NCBI RefSeq assembly: GCF_015560805.1
Contig: NZ_JADMSO010000008.1
Location: 62,001-126,000, forward strand
Origin: Mediterraneibacter glycyrrhizinilyticus
GTDB taxonomy: Bacteria > Bacillota > Clostridia > Lachnospirales > Lachnospiraceae
Direction of reading: 5' to 3'
DNA: 64,000 nucleotides
The notes below the pieces were generated by a model. It was not told the origin of the DNA, made no database searches, and saw only the letters and a program-made list of their open reading frames with translations. Position 1 is the stretch's first letter. Each line of letters opens with the position of its first letter. Positions 25,741-34,307 of the stretch are shown here, piece by piece. The translations under genes and the position numbers were made by a program.

Positions 25741-28176
25741 GTGAATAGAGAAAGAAAAGCGGAAATATTAGCGCCGGCGGGATCTTATGAGAGTTTCCGT
25801 GCGGCAATTTTGGCAGGGGCGGATGCAGTGTATGCAGGCGGCCCTCGTTTTGGTGCAAGGGCTTATGCAAAGAATTTTTCAAAAGAGCAGATGCTTGCGG
25901 CGATCGACGAGGCACATCTTCACGGGAGAAAGTTCTATCTGACTGTCAATACGTTGTTAAAAGAACCGGAGATGGCGGAGCTTTTTGCATATCTGGAACC
26001 CTTTTATAACGGGGGTTTAGATGCGGTGATCGTACAGGATCTGGGTGTTTTTTCCTTTGTGAGAAGATGGTTTCCGGATATGGAGATCCATGTGAGCACG
26101 CAGATGACGGTAACCGGAAGTGAGGGGGCGGCATTTTTAAAGGAGAGAGGGGCGACCCGTGTTGTTCCCGCACGGGAATTATCTCTGGAGGAAGTGCGCA
26201 GAATGAAAAAAGAAACCGGAATGGAAATCGAGTGCTTTGTGCACGGAGCGCTTTGTTATTGTTATTCCGGTCAGTGTCTCATGAGCAGTCTGATCGGCGG
26301 AAGAAGCGGAAACCGGGGGCAGTGCGCGCAACCGTGCAGGCTTCCGTATGGCGCGAATGGGGAAAAGGGATATTTGTTGAGTCCGAAAGATATTTGCACG
26401 CTTGACCTGATCCCGGATCTGATCGATGCCGGGATTGATTCTTTCAAATTGGAGGGGCGGATGAAGCGTCCGGAATATGTGGCAGGCGTGACCGGAATGT
26501 ACCGTAAATATACGGATCTGTATCTGGAAAGAGGACGAGCCGGTTATCGGGTGGACGAGACGGACCGGAAACAGTTGATGGATCTGTACAACCGCGGCGG
26601 TTTTCACAATGGTTATTATCGGCAGCATAACGGGAAAGAGATGATCTCGAAAGAGCGTCCGAATCATGCCGGAGTGGCGGCAGTCCGGGTAACCGGGCAA
26701 AAGGGACGGGAAGTGACGGGAGCTGCACTGACAGAGATCGGAAAAGGCGATGTTCTTTCTTTTCCGGCGGGAATCAAAGAAGATTATACATTTGGCGCTG
26801 CGTATAAAAAAGGCGCGGAAAATGTAAAACTTCTTGTGCCGAAACAGGTTCGCATAAAACCGGGGACGATTTTATACAGAACGAAAAACCGGACGCTTTT
26901 AGAAGAATTAGAAAAATCGATCCAATTTGGAAAAATACAAGAAAAAATTTATGGTTATTTTACGCTTTCCGTTGGAAAACCTGCTAAACTGATCGTATGC
27001 TCGGATACAGTCTCGGTGGAAGCCGAATCGGAGATACAGGTGGAGCAGGCGGGAAAACGACCGCTTGCGGAGGAACAGGTTCGAAAGCAGCTTGAAAAAA
27101 CAGGAGAGACGCCGTTTATTTTCGAGACATTGGATATCGGGATGGATCCCAATGTCTTTCTACCGATGCAGCAGCTCAATGAGATGCGCAGACGGGCGCT
27201 TGCGGAATTAGAAAAACAGATCTGCAGGCAATATCATCGGGAACTGAGAGCAAATCCGGAAAACAGGGAGAACAGAGCGGTATTTTGCGACCGGGAAGAG
27301 ATTGTATACAAGAATACAAATGAACGATCGGTAGAAAACAGACCGGAACTGACGATTCTGACAGAAACGATCGAACAGTTCCGGACAGTGGAAGTATTCG
27401 CGGAAGAATATCGGGGGATCCATCGGGTTTATGTGGACAGCGCGATGGGGGGAGATCTCTTCCGGACACCGGAAGCTCTTTTGATCTGTGAATGCTTGCA
27501 GCAGTCGGGAGTGGAAGTGTATCTGGCGATGCCGCATATTTTCCGGAATGAGACGGAGGCGCTTTTTACAGCGCAGTATGCAGAGAAGATCCGGGACGGA
27601 TTTGACGGGATTCTTGTGCGGAATCTGGAAAGTATCCGTTTTCTGGAGCGGATCGGATTTGACAGGAATGTGATTACGGATCATAATTTATATGTGTTTA
27701 ATCGATATACGAAGCAGTTCTGGAAAGAGAACGGGATCGCACAGTTTACGGTTCCGTTGGAATTGAACCGGCAGGAGATAAAAGAGCTGGGGATCGAGGA
27801 TGGTGAGATGGTTTTATATGGTAATCTTGCGGTGATGATCTCCGCTCAATGTGTCGAGAAAACAACAAGAGGATGCCGTAAGAAAGACGGGATGACAGTC
27901 CTGACAGACCGGTATCAGAATCAGTTTGCTGTCCGGAATCGTTGTCGGGAGTGCTATAATGTGATTTATAATTCAGCGCCGCTGTATCTGCTGGATTTAA
28001 AAGAAGAGGTGCGGGAACTCGCTCCAAAGCGCGTACGTCTGCAGTTTTCTGTGGAAGATAAGAAGCAGACGGAACAGATTCTGCACGCGTACCGGGAAAG
28101 TTTTGTTCTGGGAAAGCAGACGGAACGGATGCCGGAAGACTATACGCGGGGACATTTTAAGCGGGGCGTAATATGA
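25741..28176 (+). CDS. U32 family peptidase-like protein (DUF3656-containing)
   Basis: Large U32 protein of 811 residues. The N-terminal TIM-barrel part has EILAPAGS, ADAVYAGG, a core HVSTQMTV, and the U32 signature around ECFVHGALCYCYSGQC, followed by cysteines in NRGQCAQPC. The middle third matches the DUF3656 region, and the C-terminal third contains a second barrel-like part with further cysteines. Characterised U32 members (RlhA, TrhP, UbiU/V) act in RNA hydroxylation or ubiquinone synthesis with Fe-S clusters, so RNA modification is more likely than proteolysis. The GTG at 25741 is preferred because AGGTGG (25727-25732) lies 8 bases upstream. Confidence 0.85.
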   Translation: MNRERKAEILAPAGSYESFRAAILAGADAVYAGGPRFGARAYAKNFSKEQMLAAIDEAHLHGRKFYLTVNTLLKEPEMAELFAYLEPFYNGGLDAVIVQDLGVFSFVRRWFPDMEIHVSTQMTVTGSEGAAFLKERGATRVVPARELSLEEVRRMKKETGMEIECFVHGALCYCYSGQCLMSSLIGGRSGNRGQCAQPCRLPYGANGEKGYLLSPKDICTLDLIPDLIDAGIDSFKLEGRMKRPEYVAGVTGMYRKYTDLYLERGRAGYRVDETDRKQLMDLYNRGGFHNGYYRQHNGKEMISKERPNHAGVAAVRVTGQKGREVTGAALTEIGKGDVLSFPAGIKEDYTFGAAYKKGAENVKLLVPKQVRIKPGTILYRTKNRTLLEELEKSIQFGKIQEKIYGYFTLSVGKPAKLIVCSDTVSVEAESEIQVEQAGKRPLAEEQVRKQLEKTGETPFIFETLDIGMDPNVFLPMQQLNEMRRRALAELEKQICRQYHRELRANPENRENRAVFCDREEIVYKNTNERSVENRPELTILTETIEQFRTVEVFAEEYRGIHRVYVDSAMGGDLFRTPEALLICECLQQSGVEVYLAMPHIFRNETEALFTAQYAEKIRDGFDGILVRNLESIRFLERIGFDRNVITDHNLYVFNRYTKQFWKENGIAQFTVPLELNRQEIKELGIEDGEMVLYGNLAVMISAQCVEKTTRGCRKKDGMTVLTDRYQNQFAVRNRCRECYNVIYNSAPLYLLDLKEEVRELAPKRVRLQFSVEDKKQTEQILHAYRESFVLGKQTERMPEDYTRGHFKRGVI

Positions 28177-28189
28177 GGCAGGTGACAAA

Positions 28190-29674
28190 GTGACAAATAT
28201 TATCGTAGAACTATCAAAATATCTGATCATCTTATTGATGGCGTGTTATACATTTTCCTGTTTTTCGATCTTTACGAAAGAATACGTGGAAGATGAAAAG
28301 CGTGTGTTGATCATGCAGAATATCGTTATGTTTCTGATGCATTTTCTGGCATATATGGTGATGTATCTGAAAATGAACGAACCGAAGCTTATGTTCTTTT
28401 ATGCGGCGCAGGTTGTCTATTTTCTGGCGGTAATCCTTTTATACTCGCTGATCTATCCGACAGTTTCAAAACTGATCGTCAATAATATGTGTATGCTGAT
28501 CAGCATCGGACTGATCATGATCACGAGGCTGAATTACGGAAGCGCGGTAAAGCAGTTTATCTTTGCAGTGCTTGGATCGGTTTTCGGGCTGGTCGTACCG
28601 GTGATCATCCGAAAGATGAAATCGCTGATCGACTGGACGTATATTTATGCGGGAGTCGGACTTGGCGCTTTGACGCTGGTTGCTGTTTTTGCGGCGACGT
28701 CGGGAGGGGCGAAACTGGGGTTTGAGATTGCAGGGATCGGAATCCAGCCCTCGGAGTTTGTGAAGATCCTGTTTGTATTTTTTGTGGCGTCGAGTCTGAA
28801 GAAATCGACGGAATTTAAAAATGTTGTGGTGACGACGGCGCTTGCCGCGGCACATGTGCTGATCCTTGTATTATCAACGGATCTGGGCGCGGCGCTCATT
28901 ATGTTTGTCGTATATCTGGTTATGCTTTATGTAGCGACACAGCAGCCGCTTTATGCGGTGGCAGGCGTGGGGGCGGGGAGCTTTGCAGCCGTGATTGGCT
29001 ACAAATTGTTTGCGCATATCAAGGTACGTGTAGCTGCCTGGAAAGATCCGTTTGCGACATACAGCGACGGCGGCTATCAGGTGGCGCAGTCACTGTTCGC
29101 TATCGGAACAGGAAGCTGGTTTGGAATGGGACTTTGCCAGGGAAGTCCGGATCTGATCCCGGTAGCGGAAACCGATTTTATCTTTTCGGCGATCGCCGAG
29201 GAACTGGGAGTGATATTTGCACTCTGTCTGATCCTTGTCTGTGTGAGCTGTTATGTGATGTTTTTGAATATTGCAATGGAGATACGGAACCGCTTTTATA
29301 AACTGATTGCGCTGGGACTTGGAACCTGTTATATTTTTCAGGTGTTTTTAACGATCGGCGGAGTGACTAAATTTATCCCGTCTACCGGAGTGACGCTTCC
29401 GCTTGTGAGCTACGGAGGAAGTTCGATGTTGAGTACGATGATCATGTTCGGAATCATTCAGGGATTGTATATTATCCGGGAAGATGAAGAGGAAGAGATC
29501 ATCGAGAAGAAAAGAGAGAGAGCAAATAGAAATGAACCGAGAAGAACGGCAAAGAAGAAACCAACACAGTCAAAGCCAAAACAGCAGAGACCATCGGGGA
29601 CAGAACCGGAACGACCGAAACAGAAACGAAAAAAGCCGGCGTTCGAGGAGGTCCCTAAACAAAGAGTTCGCTAG
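28190..29674 (+). CDS. SEDS-family peptidoglycan polymerase (FtsW/RodA/SpoVE)
   Basis: Polytopic glycosyltransferase that polymerises lipid II together with a class B PBP. The 494 residues include about ten or more membrane helices and the SEDS signatures GIQPSEFVKI, LSTDLGAALI (with the essential Asp), YQVAQSLFAIGTGSWFGMGL, and STGVTLPLVSYGGSSML. Two to four extra N-terminal helices are present compared with RodA. The C-terminal about 65 residues are a highly charged low-complexity tail that overlaps the next gene by 143 bases. The GTG at 28190 gives the complete first helix. FtsW, RodA or SpoVE identity cannot be resolved. Confidence 0.88.
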   Translation: MTNIIVELSKYLIILLMACYTFSCFSIFTKEYVEDEKRVLIMQNIVMFLMHFLAYMVMYLKMNEPKLMFFYAAQVVYFLAVILLYSLIYPTVSKLIVNNMCMLISIGLIMITRLNYGSAVKQFIFAVLGSVFGLVVPVIIRKMKSLIDWTYIYAGVGLGALTLVAVFAATSGGAKLGFEIAGIGIQPSEFVKILFVFFVASSLKKSTEFKNVVVTTALAAAHVLILVLSTDLGAALIMFVVYLVMLYVATQQPLYAVAGVGAGSFAAVIGYKLFAHIKVRVAAWKDPFATYSDGGYQVAQSLFAIGTGSWFGMGLCQGSPDLIPVAETDFIFSAIAEELGVIFALCLILVCVSCYVMFLNIAMEIRNRFYKLIALGLGTCYIFQVFLTIGGVTKFIPSTGVTLPLVSYGGSSMLSTMIMFGIIQGLYIIREDEEEEIIEKKRERANRNEPRRTAKKKPTQSKPKQQRPSGTEPERPKQKRKKPAFEEVPKQRVR

Positions 29675-31067
29675 AGTCACCTACTTTTTTGTGATCCTGT
29701 TTCTTGCCCTGATGGGGTATCTTGTCTATTTTAATGTGGTGCGTGCAAAAACGGTGGTCAATAACCCACACAATGAGCGGCAGGATAATTTTGCGGAACA
29801 GGTTGTACGCGGCGCGATCACGGACCGCAACGGAAACGTTCTTGCAGAAACACAGTGGGCAGAAGACGGAAGCGAATATCGTGTGTATCCGTATGGCGAT
29901 ATTTTTGCCCATGTAGTCGGATACAGTAATCCGGAGCTTGGAAAGACCGGGCTGGAGTCAGTCGAGAACTTCCATCTTCTGACATCCAATGCGTTTTTTC
30001 TGGAAAAGCTGAAAAATGAATTTCAGGATCAGAAAGATATGGGAGATACGGTTGTGACTACGCTGGATGCAAATTTACAGCAGGCGGCATATAATGCGAT
30101 GGGAGCGAATAAAGGGGCGGTTGTTGTTATGGAAGCTTCCACGGGGAAGATCCTCGCGATGTTGTCCACTCCTTCGTATGATCCGAACCAGATCGCGGCA
30201 AACTGGGATTATCTGAATGCAGATGGGGAGAACAGTCCGCTTTTGAATCGTGCGACGCAGGGCGCCTATGCGCCGGGATCTACATTTAAGATCGTGACGA
30301 CATTGGAATATATGCGGGAATATCCGGATTACATGAATTATATGTATGAATGCGGCGGCGCGATCACGGTGGGAGATACAACGATCCACTGTTTTGACAA
30401 TACGGTGCATGGTTTGGAGGATCTGCGAAGTTCTGTTGCGAATTCCTGTAACGCTTCCTTTGCAAATATCGGTCTGCTGCTGGATAAAAATGCATACCGG
30501 AAAACGGCGGAAGAATTACTGTTTAATAAAAAACTGCCGTCTGTCCTGGATTATACGAAAAGTTCGTTTGCCGTTACGGAAGAAACTGGTGAGGCAGAGA
30601 TGATGATGACGGCGATGGGACAGGGAAATACATTGGTAAGCCCGTATCATATGGCACTGATCACAGCGGCGGTGGCAAACGGCGGTACACTGATGGAACC
30701 GTACCTTGTGGAAAAGGTGACGAATTATACTGGAACGGAGATCAGCAAAAATGTGCCTAAGAGTTATCGGAGACTGATGACTTCGGAAGAGGCAGCGCAG
30801 TTGAAAGAATACATGCGCGCAGTGGTAGATGAGGGAACAGGAATGCTGCTTGGCGGACAGTCCTATACGGCAGCTGGAAAGACCGGAACAGCGGAGTACA
30901 GCATGGTGGATGGCGAGAAGACCCATTCCTGGTTCATGGGATTTACCAATGTGGACAATCCGGAACTGGTCATTAGTGTGATCGTGGAGGGTTCCGACGG
31001 ACAGGACGGCGCGAAAGCGGTACCGATCGCGAGACAGATCCTGGATTCCTATTATTACGGGGGCTGA
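29532..31067 (+). CDS. Class B penicillin-binding protein (peptidoglycan transpeptidase)
   Basis: Transpeptidase partner of the SEDS protein encoded just upstream. The 511 residues start with a basic, Asn/Arg/Ser-rich cytoplasmic tail (1-46), one membrane helix (about 47-67), a short pedestal and a transpeptidase domain with motifs GSTFK (catalytic Ser), SCN in VANSCNAS, and KTG in AAGKTGTAEY. The ATG at 29532 lies inside the upstream gene, giving a 143-base overlap in another frame; the SD is weak (GAGAGAG), and a start at 29484 is also open. The next gene begins 2 bases after the stop. Confidence 0.88.
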   Translation: MNREERQRRNQHSQSQNSRDHRGQNRNDRNRNEKSRRSRRSLNKEFARVTYFFVILFLALMGYLVYFNVVRAKTVVNNPHNERQDNFAEQVVRGAITDRNGNVLAETQWAEDGSEYRVYPYGDIFAHVVGYSNPELGKTGLESVENFHLLTSNAFFLEKLKNEFQDQKDMGDTVVTTLDANLQQAAYNAMGANKGAVVVMEASTGKILAMLSTPSYDPNQIAANWDYLNADGENSPLLNRATQGAYAPGSTFKIVTTLEYMREYPDYMNYMYECGGAITVGDTTIHCFDNTVHGLEDLRSSVANSCNASFANIGLLLDKNAYRKTAEELLFNKKLPSVLDYTKSSFAVTEETGEAEMMMTAMGQGNTLVSPYHMALITAAVANGGTLMEPYLVEKVTNYTGTEISKNVPKSYRRLMTSEEAAQLKEYMRAVVDEGTGMLLGGQSYTAAGKTGTAEYSMVDGEKTHSWFMGFTNVDNPELVISVIVEGSDGQDGAKAVPIARQILDSYYYGG

Positions 31068-31069
31068 CG

Positions 31070-31420
31070 ATGAAGATCAAATGTTATTGTGATTTATATG
31101 TAAGTGAATCGTTGAAAAACAAGCAGAACCAGATCCTGGAAGAAGTGATGAAACAGCGTCCGCGTCCATCCGTGTATCTGATCACGCTGGCACAGGGAAA
31201 GCAGAACCATCTGGAATTTTATTCCGGTCTTCTCTTGTGGCAGCATGTGTTCGACCATGCGGAACTGTTTGTGGTCGGGCTGGCAGATGGATATTATGAA
31301 GCAGTGGAACTGGTGGAGAAAATCATAAACGATACGATCCGGGCGACCGGAGATGTGAATGTGCGGGGATATCTGAACCGGAGTCAGATGAAATTTGAGG
31401 AAAGCAGAGCAGGAATATGA
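31070..31420 (+). CDS. Conserved hypothetical protein
   Basis: I do not recognise a family. The 116-residue protein is soluble, with no signal or membrane segment, and mixes helices and strands (VYLITLAQGKQNHLEFYSG, then HAELFVVGLADGYYEAVEL). It lies 2 bases after the PBP gene and its TGA overlaps the ATG of the next gene (ATGA), so it is translated in the same operon as SEDS-PBP-DUF2953-GerW. That context suggests envelope or spore-related work, but nothing in the sequence shows it. Confidence 0.7.
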   Translation: MKIKCYCDLYVSESLKNKQNQILEEVMKQRPRPSVYLITLAQGKQNHLEFYSGLLLWQHVFDHAELFVVGLADGYYEAVELVEKIINDTIRATGDVNVRGYLNRSQMKFEESRAGI

Positions 31421-32403
31421 TTTTGCAGATTGTCTTATGGATCTTGAAAATAATAGGGGGGATTCTTTTGGCGGTACTAGGACTGTTTGTGCTGGCGGTT
31501 TGTTTCGTTTTGTTCACCCCCCTTCGATATAAGGGAGAGGCGGGGTGTCAGGGGAAAAAGGAAACTTTGTGGGCGCAGTTGCAGTTTTCTCTTTTGTTCC
31601 GTTTTGCAGAGGGGTGCGTGGAATACGCAGATGGGAAGACGACATGGCGGCTGAGGGTGGCATGGAAACAACTGCAGGGAGCGGAAGCAAAGCAGGTGAT
31701 GGAAGAAACGGCATCTGTTGCCGAATCAATGGCGGAAAACGCGCAGACAGGAGTGGGAATACCGGAAGAAAAGCCGATGGAGAAAACGGAAGAACCCGGG
31801 GAAAGACGGTCAGAAGAACGGTCAGAAGAATGGCAGAAGCCGTCAGAAGAACAGGGAAAATCGCGGAAAAGTGCGGAAAAACCGCATGAAAACTCGGAAA
31901 ACCGAGAAAAGCCTTGGAAAAGCCCGGAAAAGTCATTTGAAAAATCCGCAAAGAAAGCAGAAGATGAAAAAAGGAGCTTTTTTGAGCGGATCGAATATAC
32001 ATTTCAGGTATTCTGTGATAAGATGAATGTGCTGATCGAAAAGAAAGAGAAAATAAGATCCTTTCTCGAAGACGAGATCCATCATGTTGCGTTTTTGAAA
32101 GCGATACAGTCTTTAAAACGACTTGTCTTAAGACTGAAACCAACTGATTTTTCGGGAAATGTACGGTTTGGATTTGAAGATCCTGCAGTGACCGGAAAGA
32201 CGCTGGCAGTACTCAGTGTGACGGCACCATTTTTTGAGGGAAATCTTGAGGTGGAGCCGGAATTTCAAGAGGAGATTCTGGAGGGAGAGCTTTTGATCGC
32301 CGGGAAACTTACCGCATGGAAATTTACAGCGCTTGTACTGGAACTGTTCACAGACAAAAATATCCGAAAGACGATTTCGCATATTAAGAATTTTAAATTA
32401 TGA
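31417..32403 (+). CDS. DUF2953 protein (YtfI-like) with a charged insert
   Basis: Membrane-anchored protein of 328 residues: an N-terminal helix (about residues 3-33), a domain starting FTPLRYKGEAGCQG typical of DUF2953, a low-complexity Glu/Lys/Ser/Pro-rich insert (about residues 105-185) and a C-terminal helical part. B. subtilis has the pair ytfI-ytfJ; here the GerW/YtfJ gene follows directly, which supports the assignment. DUF2953 proteins have been linked to sporulation, but the function is not known. The start overlaps the preceding stop (ATGA). Confidence 0.75.
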   Translation: MILQIVLWILKIIGGILLAVLGLFVLAVCFVLFTPLRYKGEAGCQGKKETLWAQLQFSLLFRFAEGCVEYADGKTTWRLRVAWKQLQGAEAKQVMEETASVAESMAENAQTGVGIPEEKPMEKTEEPGERRSEERSEEWQKPSEEQGKSRKSAEKPHENSENREKPWKSPEKSFEKSAKKAEDEKRSFFERIEYTFQVFCDKMNVLIEKKEKIRSFLEDEIHHVAFLKAIQSLKRLVLRLKPTDFSGNVRFGFEDPAVTGKTLAVLSVTAPFFEGNLEVEPEFQEEILEGELLIAGKLTAWKFTALVLELFTDKNIRKTISHIKNFKL

Positions 32404-32425
32404 TCAACAGGGAGGAAGAAAAGAA

Positions 32426-32821
32426 ATGTCGGAAACAAATAATTTAAAAAATACAGTGGAGTCCTTGTTTGACGGGATGGATGGAGTTGTATCGACGAAA
32501 ACAGTTGTCGGGGATGCGATCCATATCGGAGACACAACGATCGTTCCTCTTGTGGATGTATCATTTGGAATCGGAGCCGGCTCTTTTAGCGGGGAGAAAA
32601 AAGAAAAAGGCATGGGAGGGATCGGAGGAAAGATTACGCCTAGCGCTGTGCTCGTGATCAAAGACGGATCTACCCGCCTTGTGAACATCCGGAATCAGGA
32701 TACGATGACAAAGATCCTCGACATGGTGCCGGAACTTTTGGATCGTTTCACAACGAAAAAAGAAGATAAGTTATCTGAAGAAGATGTTGCGGATATTTTA
32801 GATGAGGCAAAAGCAGAATAG
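32426..32821 (+). CDS. gerW: GerW (YtfJ) family sporulation protein
   Basis: Homologue of YtfJ/GerW, needed for normal germination in Bacillus. The 131 residues show the family core: VVGDAIHIGDTTIVPLVDVS, a glycine-rich FGIGAGSF loop and GKITPSAVLVI. The C-terminus is acidic and helical. It follows the DUF2953 gene, as in B. subtilis. The ATG at 32426 follows GGAGG; a terminator starts 10 bases after the stop. Confidence 0.9.
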   Translation: MSETNNLKNTVESLFDGMDGVVSTKTVVGDAIHIGDTTIVPLVDVSFGIGAGSFSGEKKEKGMGGIGGKITPSAVLVIKDGSTRLVNIRNQDTMTKILDMVPELLDRFTTKKEDKLSEEDVADILDEAKAE

Positions 32822-32830
32822 AGAACAGAG

Positions 32831-32870
32831 ATCCCATTCTGGACAGAATATGTTTTGGAATGGGATTTTT
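32831..32870 (+). terminator. Terminator after gerW
   Basis: A 9 bp stem (32831-32839 with 32858-32866) is followed by TTTTT. Confidence 0.82.
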
Positions 32871-32929
32871 GCATGTTTCCGAAAAGAATGCATAGTATAG
32901 TGTAAGAGAACTGTGCAGGAGAAAGACAG

Positions 32930-33070
32930 ATGAAACGTGTCTGCGGATTTGCACTGATCAATATGTCGGTGGGAATGCTTGTAGTGTTTTTGCTCCCTGC
33001 CACTTCCGTCTTCCGGGTGCTTTTGTTTCTTGCCTGTGTGGCAGGCGGTTACTTTTTGTTTTGCAAATAA
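32930..33070 (+). CDS. Small hydrophobic protein (46 residues)
   Basis: A 46-codon frame starts at ATG 32930, 8 bases after a clear AGGAG (32917-32921), and ends with TAA. The product begins MKRVCGFALINMSVGMLVVF and has two hydrophobic segments separated by a short Pro/Arg turn, ending FLFCK. A TATAGT (32896-32901) lies upstream, but no good -35 is seen. It lies between the gerW terminator and the 89 bp repeat. I do not recognise it; the SD and membrane-hairpin layout make it a plausible gene. Confidence 0.55.
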   Translation: MKRVCGFALINMSVGMLVVFLLPATSVFRVLLFLACVAGGYFLFCK

Positions 33071-33074
33071 AAAT

Positions 33075-33163
33075 CACCGGAAGTGCCCAAAGGCACATTC
33101 CGGGATTGTAAGCAGTCGCCAAGGTCTCGGGCAAGCCCGGACTTTGGTTCGTCGCCTATACAA
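33075..33163 (-). repeat. 89 bp two-hairpin element, copy A
   Basis: Identical at 86 of 89 positions to the sequence at 63434-63522, in inverse orientation. Read on the - strand it starts TTGTATAG directly behind the rpmB terminator T-run. Hairpin 1 is built on GCCAA...TTGGC with inner CGGGC/GCCCG, and hairpin 2 on CCGGAA...TTCCGG with inner GTGCC/GGCAC. The 5' TTGTA can pair with TACAA between the hairpins. It encodes no protein here. Confidence 0.9.
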
Positions 33164-33164
33164 G

Positions 33165-33201
33165 AAAAAGACTCAATATCCATACGATACTGAGTCTTTT
33201 T
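33165..33201 (-). terminator. Bidirectional terminator behind rpmB
   Basis: A perfect 16 bp stem (33165-33180 with 33186-33201) has A-runs on one side and T-runs on the other, so it can work for rpmB on the - strand and for transcripts from the left. Confidence 0.85.
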
Positions 33202-33262
33202 AAAATTCCGTGTCTCTAAAGCAATCATGCATTCGCTTTATCAATCTGTTCATCCCGGCGGA

Positions 33263-33448
33263 TTAAGCACGCTCAACGCGACCTGATTTCAGGCAGGATG
33301 TGCAAACGTACATTTTTTTAGAACCGCCTTCTGTTTTCACACGAACGGACTTTACGTTTGATTTCCACATTTTTGGTGTTTTTCTATGAGAGTGACTTAC
33401 ACTGTTTCCGAAATGAGCACCCTTTTCACAAATAGCACATTTAGCCAT
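33263..33448 (-). CDS. rpmB: 50S ribosomal protein L28
   Basis: Small 61-residue ribosomal protein of the large subunit. The sequence MAKCAICEKG, then SHSHRKTPKMWKSN, and MYVCTSCLKSG is typical of L28 and keeps two CxxC pairs, the zinc-binding (C+) form. The ATG at 33448 is placed 7 bases after GGAGG; an adjacent ATG at 33451 is less well spaced. It is transcribed alone from its own promoter. Confidence 0.95.
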   Translation of the reverse strand: MAKCAICEKGAHFGNSVSHSHRKTPKMWKSNVKSVRVKTEGGSKKMYVCTSCLKSGRVERA

Positions 33449-33495
33449 CATTGCACCTCCTAACAATCTGATATAGTCCATACGGACTCACAACA

Positions 33496-33523
33496 ATGAT
33501 ATTTTAGCAGAAAGATTTGCCAA
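33496..33523 (-). promoter_or_regulatory. Promoter of rpmB
   Basis: On the - strand, TTGGCA (33518-33523) and TATCAT (33496-33501) are 16 bases apart upstream of the rpmB SD. Confidence 0.6.
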
Positions 33524-33537
33524 TTGCAAGTGGTTTT

Positions 33538-34143
33538 TTATTTTTCTTCGGTAAACACGAGAAAAATATGTTTCAATGTCTTGTGCAGGTATGGAAGATA
33601 TTCGTCCATGCTGACCGGCTGCTCAAGCAAAATGCAGTTGTAGCTTGTCGTCCCGATCAGTTCGATCATTGTAAACAACATCAATTCCGGGGATTGGCAA
33701 TGAATTCGGTACCGATCCAGGGCATCCAGATAATGTTGGTAAAATTCGTAGGTGGCAGGGAAATCGGCGTTGGAAAACGCAGTCTTAAAAACACCCCACG
33801 AGAGATTTTTTGCAACAAACTGTAAAAGATCATGTTGTTTCTGAAAACGGTCGATAATGTAATCGGTGATAAAACAGATCTCTTCTTCAAAACTGCCAAG
33901 ATTCAGTTTCCGCATTTCCTGAAAAGTTTCTTCAAAAAGGCGGTTGCCTTTATAAGCAATGAGCTTGTCCCTCAGATCATATTTATCTTTAAAATAGAGA
34001 TAGAACGTTCCCTTTGCCAGACCGGCTTTTTCCACGATATCAGAAATGGTGGTCTTCGCAAACCCTTTTTCTGCAAACAGATCGAATGCGGTCTTTAACA
34101 GAGCGTTTCGTTTTGAAAGTTTATTGTCATCGACTTTCCCCAT
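33538..34143 (-). CDS. TetR-family transcriptional repressor
   Basis: The 201-residue protein has an N-terminal TetR HTH (about residues 10-57: LLKTAFDLFAEKGFAKTTIS, DIVEKAGLAKGTFYLYF) and a helical ligand domain without a recognisable ligand motif. It is divergent from an MMPL-type exporter and its secreted partner; repeated TGAC/GTCA-type sites fill the shared intergenic region, so autorepression and control of the exporter are likely. The SD AGGAGGGG precedes the ATG. The inducer is unknown. Confidence 0.9.
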   Translation of the reverse strand: MGKVDDNKLSKRNALLKTAFDLFAEKGFAKTTISDIVEKAGLAKGTFYLYFKDKYDLRDKLIAYKGNRLFEETFQEMRKLNLGSFEEEICFITDYIIDRFQKQHDLLQFVAKNLSWGVFKTAFSNADFPATYEFYQHYLDALDRYRIHCQSPELMLFTMIELIGTTSYNCILLEQPVSMDEYLPYLHKTLKHIFLVFTEEK

Positions 34144-34165
34144 GACAGTCCCCTCCTAAAAAGTT

Positions 34166-34261
34166 GTTCATTTTTTGTATATTATGAACGAGTTTGGAAG
34201 AAAAGTCAACAAAATGACCAAAGTTCATTTTTTACACAAATTTTATTGACTAACGGTCATT
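34166..34261. promoter_or_regulatory. Probable TetR operators between tetR and the MMPL gene
   Basis: Two similar sites, ATGACCAAAGTTCATT (34214-34229) and TTGACTAACGGTCATT (34246-34261), share TGAC-N-AA-N-G-N-TCATT and start 32 bases apart. A separate inverted repeat GTTCAT/ATGAAC lies at 34166-34171 and 34184-34189. They cover both divergent promoters. Confidence 0.6.
34181..34209 (-). promoter_or_regulatory. Promoter of the tetR gene
   Basis: On the - strand TTGACT (34204-34209) and CATAAT (34181-34186) are 17 bases apart. The -10 overlaps one arm of the GTTCAT/ATGAAC inverted repeat. Confidence 0.6.
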
Positions 34262-34273
34262 TTTGCGTATAAT
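34246..34273 (+). promoter_or_regulatory. Promoter of the MMPL exporter operon
   Basis: TTGACT (34246-34251) and TATAAT (34268-34273) are 16 bases apart. The -35 is part of the second operator-like site, which would let a bound TetR protein block transcription. Confidence 0.7.
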
Positions 34274-34307
34274 GTGTACTAGACAAAGAAAGAAGGAGAT
34301 GGTAGAC

